From: Capra hircus
Lineage: Eukaryota > Chordata > Mammalia > Artiodactyla > Bovidae
Reading direction: 5' to 3'
Length of the DNA: 64,000 bases
Assembly (NCBI RefSeq): GCF_001704415.2
Contig: NC_030813.1
Coordinates: 14,526,001-14,590,000, forward strand
Shown here piece after piece: positions 23,729 through 34,600 of this stretch. The notes below the pieces were generated by a model. It was given only the letters and a program-made list of their open reading frames with translations. It was not told the origin of the DNA and did not search any database. How positions within the stretch are numbered: position 1 is the first letter of the stretch; each line of letters starts with the position of its first letter. The translations under genes were made by a program, and so were the position numbers.

Positions 23729-24262
23729 TATAGAGATTCCTAAAAACAAATTAAGAATAAACCTACTGTAGGCCCAGATATTCCACTTCTGGATATGTGT
23801 GCATGGAACACGTGAACACTAATGCAAATACATGTACCCTTATGTTCATTGCAGCATTCCTTCCATAAGTGTGTGTATATACATATATGGGATACTACTT
23901 AACCATAAAAAAATGAAACTTTGCCATTTGTAGTAACATGGATGGACCTTGAAATTATTATACTAAGTGAAGTGAGTCAGGTGGAGGAAGATGAATACCA
24001 TATTTCTCTCATATGTGGATTCTAAAAAAAAGAAAAACAAAACAAATACAAACTCATAGATAGACAGAGAACAGATTAGTGGCTACCAGAGTAGAAGGGG
24101 GTTGGGGTGTGGAGAAAAATGGGTAAAAGGAGTCAGCTTTATGGTACTGGCTGGCAACTAGACTTGTGACTGTGATTACTTTGTAGTGTATAGAGAAGCT
24201 CAATGATAATGCTGCATTCCTGAAATTTATATAATAAAAATTCTAATTAAAAAATAAAATTT
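23729..24262 (+). mobile_element. L1MA-like 3' end, part 2
   Basis: L1 resumes with 'atagagattcctaaaaac', then 'ccacttctggatatgtg', 'acatggatggacctt', 'agtgaagtgagtcag' and the 3' UTR 'agtggctaccagagtagaag', ending in an A-rich tail. Together with part 1 it forms one interrupted element. Confidence 0.85.
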
Positions 24263-24969
24263 AGACAGATGTAATTTTGAAAGGTATAAGCAGATAGACT
24301 GGACAAGTCCTATTTCTCACTAAAGCTTTCCCATTTGCCCTCGGGGTATTCTCCTAGAAACTCTGCATTCTTTTACCATGTTGGGGGATGGAAGAGATGA
24401 GACCGTTAAATGTAGATTGTCATCACTGCTGTAAAATACATCTAGTTTAGCACATCCCAACTGTGAACCCAGACACTGTTTCTAATGCCATAGTTTAGCT
24501 TTAACTGACATAGGTATAAGATACAGAAAGGTATGAAGTCATACTGTGTTTTGTCCATGTCTTGAATGAAGAGGTCTCCACCAGGTACCTACATATTGAT
24601 TTGTGTCTTATATATATCTTGCTAAGATACATTATTGAAATTCAGGGTGGGCAAAAGGGATAACTGAAAAAAAATTAAGTAAGAGAACCTGTAAGATACT
24701 TCAGCTCCAGGCTTGCTCTACAACAGATCAGCTTTAGAAAAGAGCAAATATGGTAGGGAAGGATTTAAAAAGTTCACTCCTTCAATATTTTTCATGCCCT
24801 CATAGCACATAAAAGTCTTTCTGAATCTCCAAAAATATGAGTAATCCAGTTTAAATACTGCGGAGTACCTGCATCCTGCCAGACCCTCAAATACAGTTTG
24901 CAATGAAGTCTCTGCAGCTTTAACCTGACCCAAAATGGGACTAGGTATTTTAAGTTCTACTTAGAGAAA
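24263..24969. other. No recognised feature
   Basis: Unique-looking DNA. The minus-strand frame at 24718-24933 has no motif. Confidence 0.45.
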
Positions 24970-25376
24970 TTTTATTTATTTATTTGTATTTTTAAATTTT
25001 ATTTAAATTTATTTATTTTAATTGGATGCTAATTACTTTACAATATTGTATTGGTTTTGCCATACATCAACATGAATCCACCACGGGTGTACACGTGTTC
25101 CCCATCCTGAAACCCCCTCCCACCTCCCTCCCCATACCATCCCTCTGGGTCATCCCAGTGCACCAGCCCCAAGCATCCTGTATCCTGCATTGAACCTGGA
25201 CTGGTGATTTGTTTCTTATATGATATTATACATGTTTCAATGCCATTCTCCCAAATCATCCCACCCTCTCCCTCTCCCACAGAGTCCAAAAGATTGTTCT
25301 ATAAATCTGTGTCTCTTTTGCTGTCTTGCATACAGGGTTATCATTACCATCTTTCTAAATTCCATATATATGTGTG
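24970..25376 (-). mobile_element. L1_BT-like 3' UTR, part 1
   Basis: Begins with the complement of an A-rich tail, then the young bovine-type L1 3' UTR: 'ttggatgctaattactttac', 'cacgggtgtacacgtgttcc', 'gaaccccctccc'-type C-rich block, 'tgtctcttttgctgtcttgc'. The sequence is clean and the same UTR appears, inverted, at 9890-10040. Confidence 0.9.
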
Positions 25377-25798
25377 AGAGTTGGACTGTGAAGAAGGCTG
25401 AGCGCTGAAGAATTGATGCTTTTGAACTGTGGTGTTGGAGAAGACTCTTGAGAGTCCCTTGGACTGCAAAGAGATCCAATCAGTCCATTCTGAAGGAGAT
25501 CAACCCTGGGATTTCTTTGGAAGGAATGATGCTAAAGCTGAAACTCCAATACTTTGGCCACCTCATGCAAAGAGTTGACTCATTGGAAAAGACTTTGATG
25601 CTGGGAGGGATCGGGGGCAGGAGGAAAAGGGGATGACTGAGGATGAGATGGCTGGATGGCATCACTGACTCGATGGACATGAGTCTGAGTGAACTCCAGG
25701 AGTTGGTGATGGACAGGGAGGCCTGGCGTGCTGCAATTCATGGGGTCGCAAAGAGTCGGACACGACTGAGCGACTGAACTGAACTGAACTGAACTGAT
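25377..25798 (+). mobile_element. BovB 3' end inserted in young L1
   Basis: A 5'-truncated copy starting at the 'gtgagagttggactgtgaag' block and ending with four ACTGA-type units at about 25776-25798. Its frame carries a TGA in the arginine-rich tail near 25635. Since it sits inside the L1_BT 3' UTR it must be younger than that L1. No target duplication is evident at the joints. Confidence 0.93.
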
Positions 25799-26755
25799 AC
25801 TGTATTGGTGTTTTTCTTTCTGGCTTACTTCACTCTGTATAATTGGCTCCAGTTTCATCCACCTCATTAGAACTGATTCAAATATATTCTTTTTAATGGC
25901 TGAGTAATACTCCATTGTGTATATGTACCACAGCTTTCTTATCCACTCATCTGCTGATGGACATCTAGGTTGCTTCCATGTCCTGGCTATTATAAACAGT
26001 GTTGCGATGAACACTGGGGTACACGTGTCTCTTTCAATTCTGGTTTCCTTGCTGTGTATGCCCAGCAGTGGGATTGCTGGGTCATATGGCAGTTCTATTT
26101 CCAGTTTTTTAAGGAATCTCCACACTGTTCTCCATAGTGGCTGTACTAGTTTGCATTCCCACCAACAGTGTAAGAGGGTTCCCTTTTTTCCACACCCTCT
26201 GTAGCATTTATTGCTTGTGGACTTTTGGATCTCAGCCATTCTGAGTGGCGTGAAATGGTACCTCATTGTGGTTTTGATTTGCGTTTCTCTGATAATGAGT
26301 GATGTTGAGCATCTTTTCATGTGTTTGTTAGCCATCTGTATGTCTTCTTTGGAGAAATGTTTATTTAGTTCTTTGGCCCACTTTTTGATTGGGTCAGTTA
26401 TTTTTCTGGAATTGCGCTTCAGGAGTTGCTTGTATATTTTTGAGATTAGTTCTTTGTCAGTTGCTTCACTTGCTATTATTTTCTCCCATTCTGAAGGCTG
26501 TCTTTTCACCTTGCTTATAGTATCCTTTGTTATGCAGAAGCTTTTAATTTTAATTAGGTCCCATTTGTTTATTTTTGCTTTTATTTCCAATATTCTGGGA
26601 GGTGGGTCATGGAGGCATTTGATGAGCTCCTGTCGATTAATGTTCCCTGGAGTCAGGAGTTCTCCGTTGTTCTCAGGATTTGGACTTAACCCTCTGCTTC
26701 TGGTTTTCAGTCTTATTATTACAGGAGTCTCAAGACTTCTCCATCTGTACAGCAC
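25799..26755 (-). pseudogene. L1 ORF2 C-terminal remnant
   Basis: About 318 codons are open without a stop, which is unusual for this window. After an N-terminal stretch of untranslated-leader origin (about residues 1-48), L1 ORF2 features follow in order: AKINKWDLIKIKSFC, SDKELIS-type segment, IKKWAKELNKHFSKEDIQ, TSLIIRETQIKTTMRYH, the Cys-rich CYRGCGKKGTLLHCWWECK (zinc-knuckle-like, conserved in L1), PLWRTVWRFLKKLE, IPLLGI, IYTMEYYSAIKK and SEVSQKEKHQYSI. There is no endonuclease or reverse transcriptase core, so no activity. The frame then runs by chance into antisense BovB to 25580. The first codon is GTG, not ATG. Confidence 0.9.
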
Positions 26756-26758
26756 ATT
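25799..26758 (-). mobile_element. L1_BT-like ORF2 end joined to apparent 5' UTR
   Basis: Continues part 1 of the L1. From 25799 to about 26606 the complement codes for the ORF2 C-terminus. From about 26620 to 26758 the complement ('ggagaagtcttgagactcct', 'ggagaactcctgactccagg', 'gggaacattaatcgacagga') resembles the 5' UTR of young bovine L1 as I remember it. If so, most of the element is missing internally. Confidence 0.75.
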
Positions 26759-27157
26759 GATAAAACATCTAGGTTAAAGATAAAAAGTTTCTCCACAGTG
26801 AGGGACACCCAGAGAGGTTCACAGAATTACATGGAGAAGAGAAGAGGGAGAAAGGAATTAGAGGTGGCCCTAATGAGATGAGGTGGAATCAAAAGAGGAA
26901 GATAGCCAGTAACCACTTCCTTATGTGCACTCTACAGTCTGGACCACTCAGAGATGTTCACAGAGCTGAGAAATTTAAAAATTCATCTAAACTCTAAATA
27001 CTAAATACAACAGCATTTTTCATGTTGTTGGCTCAGTCTTATATTGCATTTCAGTAAAACTCCAGTCATCTTTAAAATTAGAACCTCCCTAGTATGGAAG
27101 AGATATAAATGAAAGAAACAGAACAGTTTCTCAAATTAATCGATAGAAGTACAATTT
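26759..27157. other. No recognised feature
   Basis: Unique-looking spacer between the L1 and the next BovB. Confidence 0.5.
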
Positions 27158-27169
27158 ATGTTCTTTTTT

Positions 27170-27982
27170 CAGTTCAGTTCAGTTCAGTCGCTCAGTCGTG
27201 TTCGACTCTTTGCAACCTCATGAATTGCAGCACGCCAGGCCTCTCTGTCCATCACTAACTCCTGGAGTTCACTCAGACTCATGTCCATCGAGTCAGTGAT
27301 GCCATCCAGCCATCTCATCCTCTGTCATCCCCTTTTCCTCCTGCCCCCAATCCCTCCCAGTATCAAAGTCTTTTCCAATGAGTCAACTCTTTGCATGAGG
27401 TGGCCAAAGTACTGGAGTTTCAGCTTTAGCATCATTCCTTCCAAAGAAATCCCAGGGCTGATCTCCTTCAGAATGGACTGGTTGGATCTCCTTGCATTCC
27501 AAGGGACTCTCAAGAGTCTTCTCCAACACCACAGTTCAAAAGCATCAATTCTTTGGTGCTCAGCCTTCTTCACAGTCCAACTCTCACATCCATACATGAC
27601 CACAGCAAAAACCATAGCCTTGACTAGACGGAACTTAGTCGGCAAAGTAATGTCTCTGCTTTTGAATATGCTATCTAGGTTGGTCATAACTTTTCTTCCA
27701 GGGAGTAAGTGTCTTTTAATTTCATGGCTGCAATCACCATCTGCAGTGATTTTCGAGCCCCCAAAAATAAAGTCTGACACTGTTTCCACTGTTTCTCCAT
27801 TTATTTCCCATGGAGTGATGGGACCGGATGCCATGATCTTCGTTTTCTGAATGTTGAGCTTTAAGCCAACTTTTTCACTCTCCTCTTTCACTTTCATCAA
27901 GAGGCTTTTTAGTTCCTCTTCACTTTCTGCCATAAGGGTGGTGTCATCTGCATATCTGAGGTTACTGATATTTCTCCCGGCA
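27170..27982 (-). mobile_element. BovB insertion with 12-base target repeat
   Basis: atgttctttttt lies at 27158-27169 and 27983-27994. The element begins with TTCAG units and ends within the reverse transcriptase region at 'gatatttctcccggcaatg', just upstream of the YADD motif ('catctgcatatctgag' complement at about 27945-27962), so it is about 813 bases long and 5'-truncated. Few differences from other BovB copies suggest a young insertion. Confidence 0.95.
27325..27933 (-). pseudogene. BovB ORF2 C-terminal remnant
   Basis: The complement gives 202 open codons from just after the YADD site (MAESEEELKSLL) through KLNIQKTKIMASGPI, SRDITLPTKFRLV, VMYGCESWTVKKAEHQRIDAFELWCW-type blocks, SNQSILKEISPGISLEGMM and SLEKTLILGGIGGRRKRG. 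A TGA then replaces the next arginine codon, probably a CGA to TGA change at a CpG. Removing that single stop would extend it to the natural end, which shows how little this copy has decayed. It has no catalytic core. Confidence 0.9.
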
Positions 27983-27994
27983 ATGTTCTTTTTT

Positions 27995-28690
27995 ATTCTT
28001 TCAAATAATTGAAAGAAACAAAGTTTAGGAACTGTCTATAATGTTTCTTCATCTTGGAATCCAAATGACAGAAGTCAAGGTTAACATTTGAAAAGAGAAA
28101 GGAAATGTACTCCTCTTCCAGATGAGACAATGAAAGATCTAGTATATAGAGAGAAGCATACTCTAGTGGGAAGGCAAATGTGAATGGATTATTTGGGATG
28201 GCATTGAATACAAAACTCTACAGTCTTTATTTGCATGAATGTTTCCAAAACAATGTCCATTGATGTATTTGTTAAACTAAATGATTTTGGGGTTTGAGAT
28301 AATGCATATAGTCAGGGGAATTTACTAAGATTTTTCAGTAAGAGTGCTTTAATGTTGCAGTATATATAGGTAGACTCAGTTCTAAAATGAGAACCCCAGT
28401 TATGCAATTACTTCTTTCCAGCAATTATGGTTATTACCAAAAAGCATTTTAAAGGGACATGCCTACCTTAAAAAATAGTCAAGGGGAGGCAGCTCCTTAC
28501 CAAGCGTCCAGTTTAGTTTGTATGCATTAGTCAATGTATCACAAAAAATATACCTGAAAATAGTTTTCTGCACACACACACACACAGACACTCACGTACA
28601 GGCAGACACTTGACAGTAAAGTACTGCCTAATTGCTCTCTAAAGGCATTGTGGTAATTTAAGATTTATGGCTCCCTGTTCGCTGCCTTGC
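27995..28690. other. Mostly unrecognised; short CA repeat inside
   Basis: Unique-looking DNA holding a (CA)n tract at 28570-28590. From about 28690 to 28810 the sequence faintly resembles antisense L1M ('cttagtggtattgatctggg' onward), which I do not call. Confidence 0.4.
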
Positions 28691-28897
28691 CAAACTTATT
28701 GTTCACAGTCTTAGTGGTATTGATCTGGGAGGTATGAAATTTCATATTAATTAATTTGATTACTATTAAGGTTGCATACATTTTTAAAAATCTATTGTCC
28801 ACCTGGCTTTCCCCTCTGAATTTCCCGTTCATATTCTCCTCCTATTTTCATCGTTCAACTCTTCCTTAATGATTTGTAGAAGTTCTATGATTATTCT

Positions 28898-29027
28898 CCC
28901 TGGGGAAGGGCATGGCTACCCTCTCCAGCATTCTTGCCTGGAGAATCTTATGGACAGAGTAGCCTGGGGAGCTACAGTCCATGGGGTTGCAAAAGTCAGA
29001 CAGGACTGAGTGACTAACACTCACTTT
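28898..29027 (+). mobile_element. Bov-tA body, head-less
   Basis: 'ccctggggaagggcatggct', 'cattcttgcctggagaatc', 'gggagctacagtccatgg' and 'gactgagtgactaacactc' match the Bov-A body. The tRNA head is missing. Confidence 0.88.
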
Positions 29028-29611
29028 TTTATGACTATTCTGTAATTTTTACAGAAGGCAATATCACTTTCCAGTCCACAGATTGTGGATTTATTTCTAT
29101 TTATATATTTACTTATATTTATACTGCAACATCAGTCATTTCCTCATATCATTCATTCACTTTTATAATTGCTTCTTCATATGATTCGGATCTCTTTTTA
29201 AACATTTCCATTTGCATTCCTATCCACTGGGTAACATTTTCACTTCCAAAATTTCTATTTCCTTTCCTTCTGCAACCAAATCTTTTTTTCCATAGTGTCT
29301 CCATTTCCTTGAGATAATTCCTTGTATCCTAAACTGTGCAATGCATCTCCAAGATAATTTCACACTTGTTCTGCCAGTCAATCACTACCCAGAGAACACG
29401 CTTGTTTGGTTACTCTTGTTTCTTTCTTTGTTGGAATATGTGTGTACATACAGTGATTTATTATGGCCACCAGTGTTTTCACAGCTACCTGATGCTCCAA
29501 ACTTTATACAGGGTTTCAGTCACACTTAGTCATGCTATGACTACTCCATATACCCTGCCTTTTTCATTGCCTGAGAATAAAAACTCAAGCCTCTGTTTAT
29601 CTCTTTGTTAT
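29028..29611. other. No recognised feature
   Basis: C/T-rich stretches around 29150-29340. The open frames at 29336-29686 and 29341-29529 overlap in different frames and show no motif before the BovB. Confidence 0.45.
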
Positions 29612-30653
29612 GAAAGAGATGAGAACACCAGACCACCTGACCTGCCTCCTGAGAAGTCTATATGCAGGTCAAGAAGCAATAGTTAAAACTTGACATGGAA
29701 CAATAGACTGGTTCTAAATTGGGAAAGGAGTATGTCAAGGCTGTATATTGTCACCTTGCTTATTTAACTTATATGCAGAGTATATTATGTGAAATGCTGA
29801 ACTGGATGAAGCACAAGCTGGAATCAAGATTGCCAGGAGAAATATCAATAATCTCAGATATGCAGATGACACCACCCTTATGACAGAAAGTGAAGAAGAA
29901 CTAAAGAGCCTCTTGATGAAAGTGAAAGATGAGAGTAAAAAAGTTGGCACAAAACTCAACATTCAGAAAACTATGATTACGGAATCTGGTTCCATCACTT
30001 CATGGCAAATAAATGGGGAAATAATGGGAACAGTGACAGACTATTTTGGGGGGCTCCAAAATCATAGAAAGTGGTGACTGAAGCCATGAAATTCAAAGAC
30101 GCTTGTTCCTTGGAAGAAAAGCTATGACCAACCTAAACAGCATATTAAAAAACAGAGACATTACTTTACCAACAAAGATCCATCTAGTCAAAGCTATGGA
30201 TTTTCTAGTAGTCATGTATGGATGTGAGACTGGACTATAAACAAAGCTGGATGCTGAAGAATTGATGCTTTTGAACTATGGTGTTGAAGAAGACTCCTGA
30301 GAGTCCTTTGGACTGCAAGGAGATCCAAACAGTCAATCCTAAGGGAAATCAGTCCTGAATATTCATTTGAAGAACTGATGCTGAAGCTGAAACTCCAATA
30401 CTCTGGCCACTGATGCAAAGAACTGACTCATTGGAAAAGACCCTGAGGCTGGGAAAGATTGAAGGTGGGAGGAGAAGGGGACAAGAGAGGATGAGATGGT
30501 TGGATGGCATCACCGACTCGATGAACATGAGTTTTAGTAGCTTCTGGGAGTTGGTGATGGACAGGGAAGCCTGGTGTGCTGCAGTCCACGGGGTCACAAA
30601 GAGTCAGACACAACTGAGCCTGAACAACTGAGCCTGAGCGACTGAAATGAACT
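29612..30653 (+). mobile_element. BovB, 1.04 kb, 5'-truncated in the reverse transcriptase
   Basis: Begins at 'gaaagagatgagaacacc' and keeps the RYADDTTLM catalytic motif at about 29855-29885. It then runs through the C-terminal region to a degraded pentamer tail at 30641-30653. Frame breaks are numerous: a shift near 29710, loss of frame near 30040 ('attttggggggctcc') and a TAA near 30238. An extra 'gagcctgaacaactgagcct' near 30616 duplicates part of the terminal segment. Confidence 0.93.
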
Positions 30654-30771
30654 TTATCTAAGCTTGCTAAATCTACCTCTCCTTACCCCTGCAGCATAGA
30701 GCAGCATTAACATCAACTCAAGTGCTTATATACTGATACTTTGAATTTTGTGTTCTTTATTTTTGGCAGTA

Positions 30772-30806
<35 letters not shown>

Positions 30807-30869
30807 CACATATATATGTATATACATGTATATATATATGTATATACATGTATATATATCTATGTATAT
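30772..30869. repeat. (TC)n-(TA)n-(TATG)n compound microsatellite
   Basis: About 22 bases of TC, then TA, then tatacatg and tatatatg units of about 10 bases repeated twice. Confidence 0.9.
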
Positions 30870-32140
30870 TTGACTTGGGGAAAATATGTTACATTAGACT
30901 GTTATTTTTTTTTCATGTTTTACTAGCTTTTGCCAGAACTATGCTTTTCCCTATTTAGATATTGTGCTTATGGTGGGGACAGACACAGACATATGCACAC
31001 TCAGCTTACCAAGAAGTCATATCAGATGAATACACTTGTTAGAAACTGACTTCAGAAAATGGAAGCATATTTCCTCTTTCAGAGAGGCAGAAACAGGCCT
31101 TTTGTCCTTCAAAAATTAATATGAATGAGAAAAGTTCATTATGGTCACCTTCAAAACAGAAAATCAATCAATCTACTCACACACTTATTGAGTGTTCGAC
31201 TTCAAATAAATCCCAACTTTAGGAAGAGTGTTAATGAATTCCTAATACATCACCCTTCTTACTATTTATATGTGTTTCATTGGCCAAAGATATTTAACAA
31301 ACATTTTCTCATGAATACACTTTTTTATTTGAATTTATCAAAGACATCAAACTCACAATAATATATCTGTGATTTTAAAATGATTCTTCACAAGCCACAA
31401 GTCAGAAAGAATTTACCACAGAGTAGTCTTTTAGTGCTAAGTTGTACTATTTTGCTTCAATTCAGCAAAAAGTAAAATAAAATAAAATTTAGTACATAGC
31501 ATGGAGTAGGCTAAAAATATAAATAGCTTTTAAAATAACTGCTAACAAGCAAATTAGCTGCTGAACAGATTGGCAGCAGATCAATAATAACAGTAAAACT
31601 ACAGAGTTCTTGCTGATCTCATATTGTTTGTGAATGCAAACTGTAAAAGAGGTCCCCACAGGCCTCCAACAATAACCTACAAAGAATGAGACACAAAGGG
31701 TATTGAGCATAAAGATAGTTCAATTTCCCAAGACAGCCAGCTCTTGTCACATCAAACTACCTATTAGTCACAAACTCATACAACTAAGAATTCTCTGGCC
31801 TCCTGAGATCACCTGTCATCTTGAAAGAGATAATACCAATGAAAGGCACCAGTTTTTTCTCTAACATATTTAGTTTATTGTTTTCAATAGCTCACACAAT
31901 TTATGATGTTGCTATTACATATAAATAAGATGTTATACGCTTAGATTGGAAAATGGCATTAATGTGTCTGCAAATGGAAAAGGAAAGGCAAACAAAATAA
32001 ATGTGGAAATATATACCCCAAAGAATACGCATCCTCCTATTATTTCATGTACCTTTAGATGATTTAGAATTACTCAAAAATGTAATAATCAAAACAATAA
32101 AATAAAATTAAGAAATTTAAGTTTTCATAGTGTAGTTAAA
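30870..32140. other. 1.27 kb with no recognised feature
   Basis: AT-rich. Frames at 31125-31361 and minus 31489-31710 have no motif. Confidence 0.45.
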
Positions 32141-32141
32141 A

Positions 32142-32565
32142 GAAATTAATTGGATTGGATGGCATCACCAACCCAGTGGACATGAGTTTGAGTAAACTCT
32201 GGGAGTTTGTGATGGATAGAGAAGCCTGCTGCTGCTGCTGCTAAGTCGCTTCAGTCGTGTCCGACTCTGTGTGACCCCAGAGACGGCAGCCCAGCAGGCT
32301 TCCCCGTCCCTGGGATTCTCCAGACAAGAACACTGGAGTGGGTTGCCATTTCCTTCTCCAGTGCATAAAAATGAAAGTGAAAGTGAAGTCAGTCAGTCAT
32401 GTTTGACTCTAGCGACCCCATGGACTGTAGCCCACCAGGTTCCTCCATCCTTGGGATTTTCCAGGCAAGAATACTGGAGTGGGGTGCCATTGCCTTCTCC
32501 TGACGTGCTGCAATTCATGGGGTTGCAAAGAGTCAGACATGACTGAGTGACTGAACTGAACTGAA
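32142..32565 (+). mobile_element. BovB 3' end split by Bov-A2
   Basis: Short BovB tail: 'ggatggcatcaccaacccag' to 'gatagagaagcctg' (to 32228), then after the SINE 'acgtgctgcaattcatgggg' to the pentamer tail at 32551-32565. tgtagttaaaag (32130-32141) and tgtaattaaaaag (about 32571-32583) differ by one substitution and one added base and may be the target repeat. Confidence 0.88.
32229..32500 (-). mobile_element. Bov-A2 dimeric SINE inside BovB
   Basis: Starts with (CTG)n 'ctgctgctgctaagtcgc', then a first Bov-A unit ('gacggcagcccagcaggctt'), a linker ('gcataaaaatgaaagtgaaa'), and a second unit ending 'ggggtgccattgccttctcc'. No tRNA head. This is the standard Bov-A2 layout and the only copy seen in the window. 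Confidence 0.93.
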
Positions 32566-32860
32566 CCCTGTGTAATTAAAAAGTAGCTTGTAATCTCCTT
32601 ATTCAATAGATATAAAAAGTGAGATTCAATGAATTTAAGTAGATGAGGTAATGTAGTAATTTAATACTAGTATGGGGACAGGACCCTCAAGTCAATGATA
32701 TGAAATGACTCTATGATATGAAAACCTTTTAGAATTATTTAGTATGAACATAAGCCAAAACATTTCCTCCAAAGATATAGCTATTTATAGGTCATATGAT
32801 GCAATGGGAAAAGCAACAAATTTGTGACTTGTCATCTTTATAAATGAATATTGAGTGGCT

Positions 32861-33085
32861 GGGAGCTTCCCTGGTGGCTTAGCAGTAAAGAATCCATCTG
32901 AAATGCAGGAACTGCAAGAGACTCAGGTTCAGTCCCTGGGTTGGGAAGCTCCCCTGGATGATGACATGGCAACCCACTCCAGTATTCTTACCTGGAGAAT
33001 CCCATGGACAGAGGAGCCTCGCTGGGTACAGTCCATAGGGTTGCAAAGCATCAGACATGACTGAAGTAACTAAGCACACACACAC
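32861..33085 (+). mobile_element. Bov-tA SINE with target repeat
   Basis: Head 'gcttccctggtggcttagca', B box changed to 'aggttcagtccct', full body, tail (AC)n. attgagtggct at 32850-32860 and attgagcggct at 33086-33096 differ at one base. Confidence 0.93.
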
Positions 33086-33099
33086 ATTGAGCGGCTATG

Positions 33100-34290
33100 G
33101 TCTGTCAGGTTGTGAGAGAATTGCTGGGGTTCTAAAGATGATATCCATCCTCAAGAATTATATAGCCTAATAGGAGAACGCAAATGGGTGTTTCAACTGG
33201 AAAATAATTGGGTTTTGTGATGCTGTATGTACACGTGCTATTTGAATACAGAGGAGAGACATCTAAATGGTGCTTCAAAATTGGGAGGATTCTAAAGGCT
33301 TTCTGAAGAGCGAAATTATTGAATTAAGTTTGAAATACAGTGGAAGAGAGCTAGAGAGAAAGTAAAGGGTCTAAGAGTCCTTCAACAAAAGACCACAGCA
33401 GAAATGGAAGGTGAGAGCACTTGGAGAAGGAAGTCAGAGCAGGGAGGCAGGGGGTGATGCAGAGAGTTAAAGATCTTGTGAATTTGGAAAAATATTTTCA
33501 GGAGGTTTTTTTTTTCCTCTATGATATGAAAAGAATTTAAGATTTTAGGTAAAAGATCACTCTGCAAGCATTGTGGAGCGTAAACTGACTAGAAGCAGAA
33601 AGAAACTCTGAAAGGTTAGTGGAAGAAGCCAGAGATTTTGTCAATGGGTAGAATGAGAAAGAAGGACTGGATTAAAAAAGGAATTTGTGGAAAGTGGTGT
33701 CTACAGAACTTGGTTGTATGTGGTTTGAGAGAGATGACTGCAGCTGTAGCCAGACTGTTGTGTTGGTTTCTCAAAAACTAAGGGAGTACAATTGAAAGAG
33801 AATATTTCAGGATGAGAAAAAAGGAATATTTCTATTAGTTATGGGCATGTTGCATTTCAGACAGCGATAGGACATCCATTTGATATGCTGTGCAGTTAAT
33901 GAGGTGTAATGGAATTTAGGTAGCAAAGATTTGGAAGTCATCAGTGCCTAGGAAGATCTGAAGTCATATGTTTAGATAAAGAGAACATGTAAGGATAAGA
34001 AAGCAAAGGTTTGAAGAAAAACTTCTAGGGCACCCAAACTTTTAAAAAGAAAACAAGAAAAGAGGACCCAAGAAAGGGACTATGGAGTTAACAGGGAAAT
34101 AGGAAGATTAAAAAAACAAACAAACAAAAACCTAAAGATTAGCATCATAAGAGCCAAGGGGGAAGAGTTTTTGAAAGAAGCACTCATTAGCCTCATTGCT
34201 GTAGAAAGGTCAAGTTGGAGAATAGTAAAGTGTCCAATAAATCATTTTAATTTGAAGGCCATTGGTAACCTTAGTGAGAAGAATTTTAAT
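33100..34290 (+). repeat. Possible ancient mammalian repeat, family not named
   Basis: A purine-rich stretch in which 'agatcactctgcaagcattg', 'gactgcagctgtagccagac', 'gcatgttgcatttcaga', 'tttggaagtcatcagtgcct', 'gagccaagggggaagag' and 'gaaaggtcaagttggag' follow, in order, blocks I associate with a widespread old mammalian repeat. I cannot name the family or its edges. Confidence 0.35.
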
Positions 34291-34427
34291 GTAGCCTCTA
34301 GGTGAAGCTGATCAAATTAAAGTATAATTAGGAGATATGAAATTGGAGAGTATATGTACAGATAGCATTTCTAAGAAACTTCTCTGTGAATTAGTATAAT
34401 AACAATTATTACTATATGGTTAAGCCT

Positions 34428-34600
34428 TTTGAGTGGTTACCATGTGCCAGGCTCTGTGCCAAGAATTCTGTAGTAACTAAGGCATTGAATCATTAAAATC
34501 TATAAAATAGTATTTTATATTTTATATCTATCCTTACTTTACACTGATAAAAATCTTAAGACTTTCAAAATTTAAGCGATATATCTTAACTCTCAGAATT
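34428..34600 (-). mobile_element. Ancient MIR fragment
   Basis: 'ttaccatgtgccaggctctg', 'gtgccaagaattctgtag', then 'taaggcattgaatcatt' and 'ttactttacactgataaaa' follow antisense MIR order, with heavy divergence. Confidence 0.5.

Noticed and set aside
25580..26755. 391-codon minus-strand open frame as a host gene
   Set aside because: It is the L1 ORF2 C-terminus joined to leader sequence, running by chance into antisense BovB. It starts at GTG and has no catalytic core.
26211..26777. 188-codon plus-strand hydrophobic frame as a membrane protein
   Set aside because: It lies antisense to L1 ORF2, and the hydrophobicity comes from T-rich antisense sequence.
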